Below are positions 5,153-7,267 of a stretch of DNA of 7,267 nucleotides, one piece after another. Position 1 is the first letter of the stretch, and every line of letters begins with the position of its first letter. The translations under genes and the position numbers were made by a program. The notes beneath the pieces were generated by a model that had not been told where the DNA came from, ran no database searches, and saw only the letters and a list, made by a program, of their open reading frames with translations. Source of the stretch: an uncultured Eubacteriaceae bacterium (GTDB taxonomy: Bacteria > Bacillota > Clostridia > Lachnospirales > CAG-274); the NCBI GenBank assembly GCA_946534775.1, contig CAMNCZ010000046.1, forward strand, positions 1 through 7,267. The letters run 5' to 3'.

Positions 5153-5188
5153 ATTTTGAAAGAGATTTTGAAAGGAATTTTGAAAGGA
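5153..5188 (+). repeat. Three tandem 12-bp repeats holding Shine-Dalgarno-like cores
   Basis: ATTTTGAAAGAG (5153-5164), ATTTTGAAAGGA (5165-5176) and ATTTTGAAAGGA (5177-5188) are directly joined, and the last two are identical. The third supplies AAAGGA (5183-5188), 8 nt before the maturase ATG 5197, and is the working ribosome binding site. The second and first copies place the same core 12 and 24 nt further upstream. Confidence 0.85.
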
Positions 5189-5196
5189 AAATTTAA

Positions 5197-6546
5197 ATGA
5201 TACATAAATACAGTTTAAACGGTATGTTTATCGTGCTTGATGTAAACAGCGGCGCGGTGCATATCGTTGACGAGCTTGTATATGACATACTTGATTTTTA
5301 CAGGGAGGTTTCGGTTGACGGGATAGTCGAAAAACTTGCCTCAAAATACAGCGAAGCCGAAATAAGAAATGCCGTAAAGGAACTTGACGAGTTGGTGGAA
5401 AGCCGTATGCTTTTTGTGCCCGATACCTACTCGGCGGTGGTGCCGTTTGTAAAAAAGCGCGAGCCCGTTGTTAAGGCGCTTTGTCTGCATATTGCGCACG
5501 ACTGCAACTTAAAATGCAAATACTGCTTTGCAGAAGAGGGCGAGTACCACGGCAAGCGCGAACTTATGAGTGCACAAGTCGGAAAAAAGGCCATAGATAT
5601 GCTTATCAAGTCCTCGGGTGCAAGGAAAAACCTTGAGATAGACTTTTTCGGCGGTGAACCGCTTTTGAATTTCGGAGTTGTAAAAGAAATAGTCGAATAT
5701 GCGCGTTCGCTTGAAAAGGAGCATAACAAAAACTTCCGTTTCACTATCACGACAAACGGAATTTTGCTTGATGATGAAAAGCTTGATTATATAAACAAAA
5801 ATATGCACAACCTTGTTTTAAGCCTTGACGGCCGCAAGGAGATAAACGATAAAATGCGTCCGCGTGCAGGCGGACAGGGCAGCTACGACACGATAGTGCC
5901 AAAGTTTCAAAAGGCTGCCGACAGCCGCAACCAGACCGATTACTATGTGCGCGGCACTTTCACCCGCCACAACCTCGATTTTTCGGAGGATGTTATGCAC
6001 CTTGCGGACCTCGGCTTCAAGCAGATATCCGTTGAGCCCGTTGTTGCGGACCTCAGCGAGGACTACGCTATACAAGAAGAGGATCTGCCCGCGATCTTCA
6101 AGGAATATGAAAACCTTACTTTAAAAATAAAAGAACGCCGCGAAAAGGGCGAGTGGTTCAATTTCTTCCACTTTATGATAGACCTTACGGGCGGACCCTG
6201 CGTTATAAAGCGCCTTGTAGGCTGCGGCAGCGGCACGGAGTATCTTGCGGTATCACCAAGCGGCGACCTTTACCCCTGCCACCAGTTTGTCGGCAGACCC
6301 GAATTTAAGATGGGCACCGTCGATACGGGCGTTGTAAACACAGCTGTACGCTGCGATTTTGAAAACTGCAATGTATACAACAAACCGGCCTGTAAAGAGT
6401 GTTGGGCAAGGTTTTATTGCAGCGGCGGCTGCGCAGCAAACTCCTACAACACCCACGGCGACCTTATATCACCCTACGAAATAGGCTGCGAAATGCAGAG
6501 AAAGCGCATTGAGTGCGCGATATACCTTAAAGCCTGCGAGGAATAA
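5197..6546 (+). CDS. SCIFF maturase, thioether-forming radical SAM/SPASM enzyme
   Basis: A 449-residue enzyme, matching the length of CteB-type maturases, that installs cysteine thioether cross-links in the SCIFF peptide. Domains in order: an N-terminal PqqD-like RiPP recognition region (about 1-85) for leader binding; a radical SAM barrel with the 4Fe-4S motif C103-x3-C107-x2-C110 (HDCNLKCKYCF) and the SAM-contact FFGGEP (150-155); and a C-terminal SPASM domain with C343-x12-G356-x4-C361, then C399-x2-C402-x5-C408-x3-C412 and C431, which would hold two auxiliary clusters. C335 and C391 are further candidate ligands. The enzyme is cytoplasmic and oxygen-sensitive, fitting an anaerobe. The gene follows SCIFF by 91 nt containing a leaky hairpin and the 12-bp repeats. 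It ends one base from the end of the convergent transporter gene. Confidence 0.96.
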   Translation: MIHKYSLNGMFIVLDVNSGAVHIVDELVYDILDFYREVSVDGIVEKLASKYSEAEIRNAVKELDELVESRMLFVPDTYSAVVPFVKKREPVVKALCLHIAHDCNLKCKYCFAEEGEYHGKRELMSAQVGKKAIDMLIKSSGARKNLEIDFFGGEPLLNFGVVKEIVEYARSLEKEHNKNFRFTITTNGILLDDEKLDYINKNMHNLVLSLDGRKEINDKMRPRAGGQGSYDTIVPKFQKAADSRNQTDYYVRGTFTRHNLDFSEDVMHLADLGFKQISVEPVVADLSEDYAIQEEDLPAIFKEYENLTLKIKERREKGEWFNFFHFMIDLTGGPCVIKRLVGCGSGTEYLAVSPSGDLYPCHQFVGRPEFKMGTVDTGVVNTAVRCDFENCNVYNKPACKECWARFYCSGGCAANSYNTHGDLISPYEIGCEMQRKRIECAIYLKACEE

Positions 6547-6547
6547 C

Positions 6548-6880
6548 TCACAAGGCATAAATAACTATCCCCGCAATTATAAGGGCAAGAGCGAGTATCT
6601 TGCCTTTATTTATTTTTTCTTTAAATATCGTTATGCCCCAGAATGTTATATAGATATAGCCCGTGGCCTCGATTATGGCGCCCGAGGAGAGCGGGATATA
6701 GCGGTAGGCGAGTATAGTCATAAGCGTTGCGGCAAAAAATATCGCGTAACCGCCTATAACAAGCGGATTAAGATATTCTCTTAATTTATTTTCGTACTTT
6801 TTGCCCGCGGATATTTTAAGCATTACCTGAGAAACGCTGCTTATAAATACCCCCAGAAACATAGGCCAGCCTTTAAACAT
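6548..6880 (-). CDS. Small SMR/EamA-like membrane protein, subunit B
   Basis: A 110-residue protein of the drug/metabolite transporter superfamily with about four predicted helices (roughly 3-23, 37-58, 62-84 and 92-109). The SSVSQVMLKIS segment (14-24) in the first helix resembles ArnE/ArnF-type flippase subunits and EamA half-domains. Counting from the shared Lys22, the position of the proton-binding Glu14 of EmrE is Ser here, so a proton-coupled drug efflux role is doubtful. I chose ATG at 6880, preceded by AGGGGG with a 6-nt spacer. A GTG at 6895 in frame overlaps that site and is less likely. The start overlaps the upstream gene's stop by eight bases (ATGTTTAA), a translational-coupling layout suggesting a heteromeric pair. 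The substrate is unknown; ions, lipid-linked sugars and small cations are all possible. Confidence 0.88.
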   Translation of the reverse strand: MFKGWPMFLGVFISSVSQVMLKISAGKKYENKLREYLNPLVIGGYAIFFAATLMTILAYRYIPLSSGAIIEATGYIYITFWGITIFKEKINKGKILALALIIAGIVIYAL

Positions 6881-7235
6881 TTTTATCCCCCTCACTTCTG
6901 AAATACAGTACTATCCCCGCAATTATCATAACCGCGCCGATAATGTTTTGTACCGTTATTTTGTCGCGGAATATGCTTACGCCCCATATCATACCCCACA
7001 CGACCGTTGCGGCCTTTGCGGAATATGCCAAAGTCAGCGGCACACGCTTTATTATCTGCTGCCAGCCTATCGCGTACAGAAAAAGTATCAGTATGACCAT
7101 ACCGTAAAACAGGCAGAATTTTATACTCAAAAAGCTTTCGCCCGCGGCAAGTTTCGTAAATATCCCGCTGCACGAATACCCCGCTATCATCAGATGCAGC
7201 AAAAGCATTGTTTTAAGATTTGTTTTATTATCCAT
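6873..7235 (-). CDS. Small SMR/EamA-like membrane protein, subunit A
   Basis: A 120-residue protein with four predicted helices (about 8-30, 37-57, 66-88 and 95-112) and a charged C-terminal tail (SEGDKNV). Its last helices (AYSAKAATVVWGMIWGVSIF, then a lysine turn and an AGIVLYF helix) follow the common SMR/EamA pattern. At the place of EmrE Glu14, counted from the aligned Lys28, it has Tyr20. The start ATG at 7235-7233 has GGAG (7246-7243) with a 7-nt spacer. It is the first visible gene of a two-gene minus-strand operon, and its promoter is mostly or wholly outside the window. Paired short SMR genes usually form heterodimers with fixed opposite membrane orientation, a family-level expectation not shown by this sequence alone. 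The substrate is not known. Confidence 0.87.
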   Translation of the reverse strand: MDNKTNLKTMLLLHLMIAGYSCSGIFTKLAAGESFLSIKFCLFYGMVILILFLYAIGWQQIIKRVPLTLAYSAKAATVVWGMIWGVSIFRDKITVQNIIGAVMIIAGIVLYFRSEGDKNV

Positions 7236-7267
7236 TTTTACACTCCGTTTCGGAAAAAATTTTTATA

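Noticed and set aside
5153..5188. Tandem repeats considered as a CRISPR remnant
   Set aside because: The units are 12 bp and directly joined without spacers, so this is a simple tandem repeat.

Overview
The window looks like chromosomal DNA from a member of the class Clostridia (Bacillota). The main reasons are the six-cysteine SCIFF peptide with its radical SAM maturase, a pair found almost throughout Clostridia, the FMN-riboswitch-controlled riboflavin operon ending in a RibBA fusion and RibH, strong AGGAGG-type ribosome binding sites, and A/T-rich spacers around genes of moderate GC that use AUA isoleucine codons freely. I cannot name a genus.

Layout. Positions 1-157 hold no recognisable gene. 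A near-consensus promoter (158-185) starts an FMN riboswitch (aptamer 206-332) whose expression platform ends in an intrinsic terminator (388-416) directly against the ribD start codon. The + strand operon ribD (417-1526), ribE (1507-2133), ribBA (2136-3338), ribH (3538-3999) encodes all the dedicated enzymes from GTP and ribulose 5-phosphate to riboflavin, except the poorly specific phosphatase step. The first three genes overlap or nearly touch. ribH is separated from them by a 168-bp nearly palindromic element (3342-3509) that carries a good sigma-70-type promoter in its loop. RibH may therefore escape part of the riboswitch control.

Positions 4187-4648 encode a small exported protein made of Lys/Glu-rich 18-residue repeats. 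It is preceded by a 64-nt hairpin (4078-4141) and followed by a strong terminator (4650-4688). After an A/T-rich spacer comes a ranthipeptide locus: the SCIFF precursor (4965-5105), a hairpin that may attenuate transcription (5117-5140), three tandem 12-bp repeats that each contain a Shine-Dalgarno-like core (5153-5188), and the SCIFF maturase (5197-6546). Converging on the maturase with a one-base gap are two overlapping minus-strand genes (6880-6548 and 7235-6873) for short four-helix SMR/EamA-like membrane proteins. They probably work as a heteromeric transporter.

Most genes belong to well-known families. The less ordinary content is in the non-coding parts: the riboswitch with an inserted hairpin and a terminator that also hides the ribD ribosome binding site, the palindromic element inside the rib operon, the leader hairpin, and the repeat array in front of the maturase. 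I found no CRISPR array, tRNA, rRNA or complete insertion sequence.
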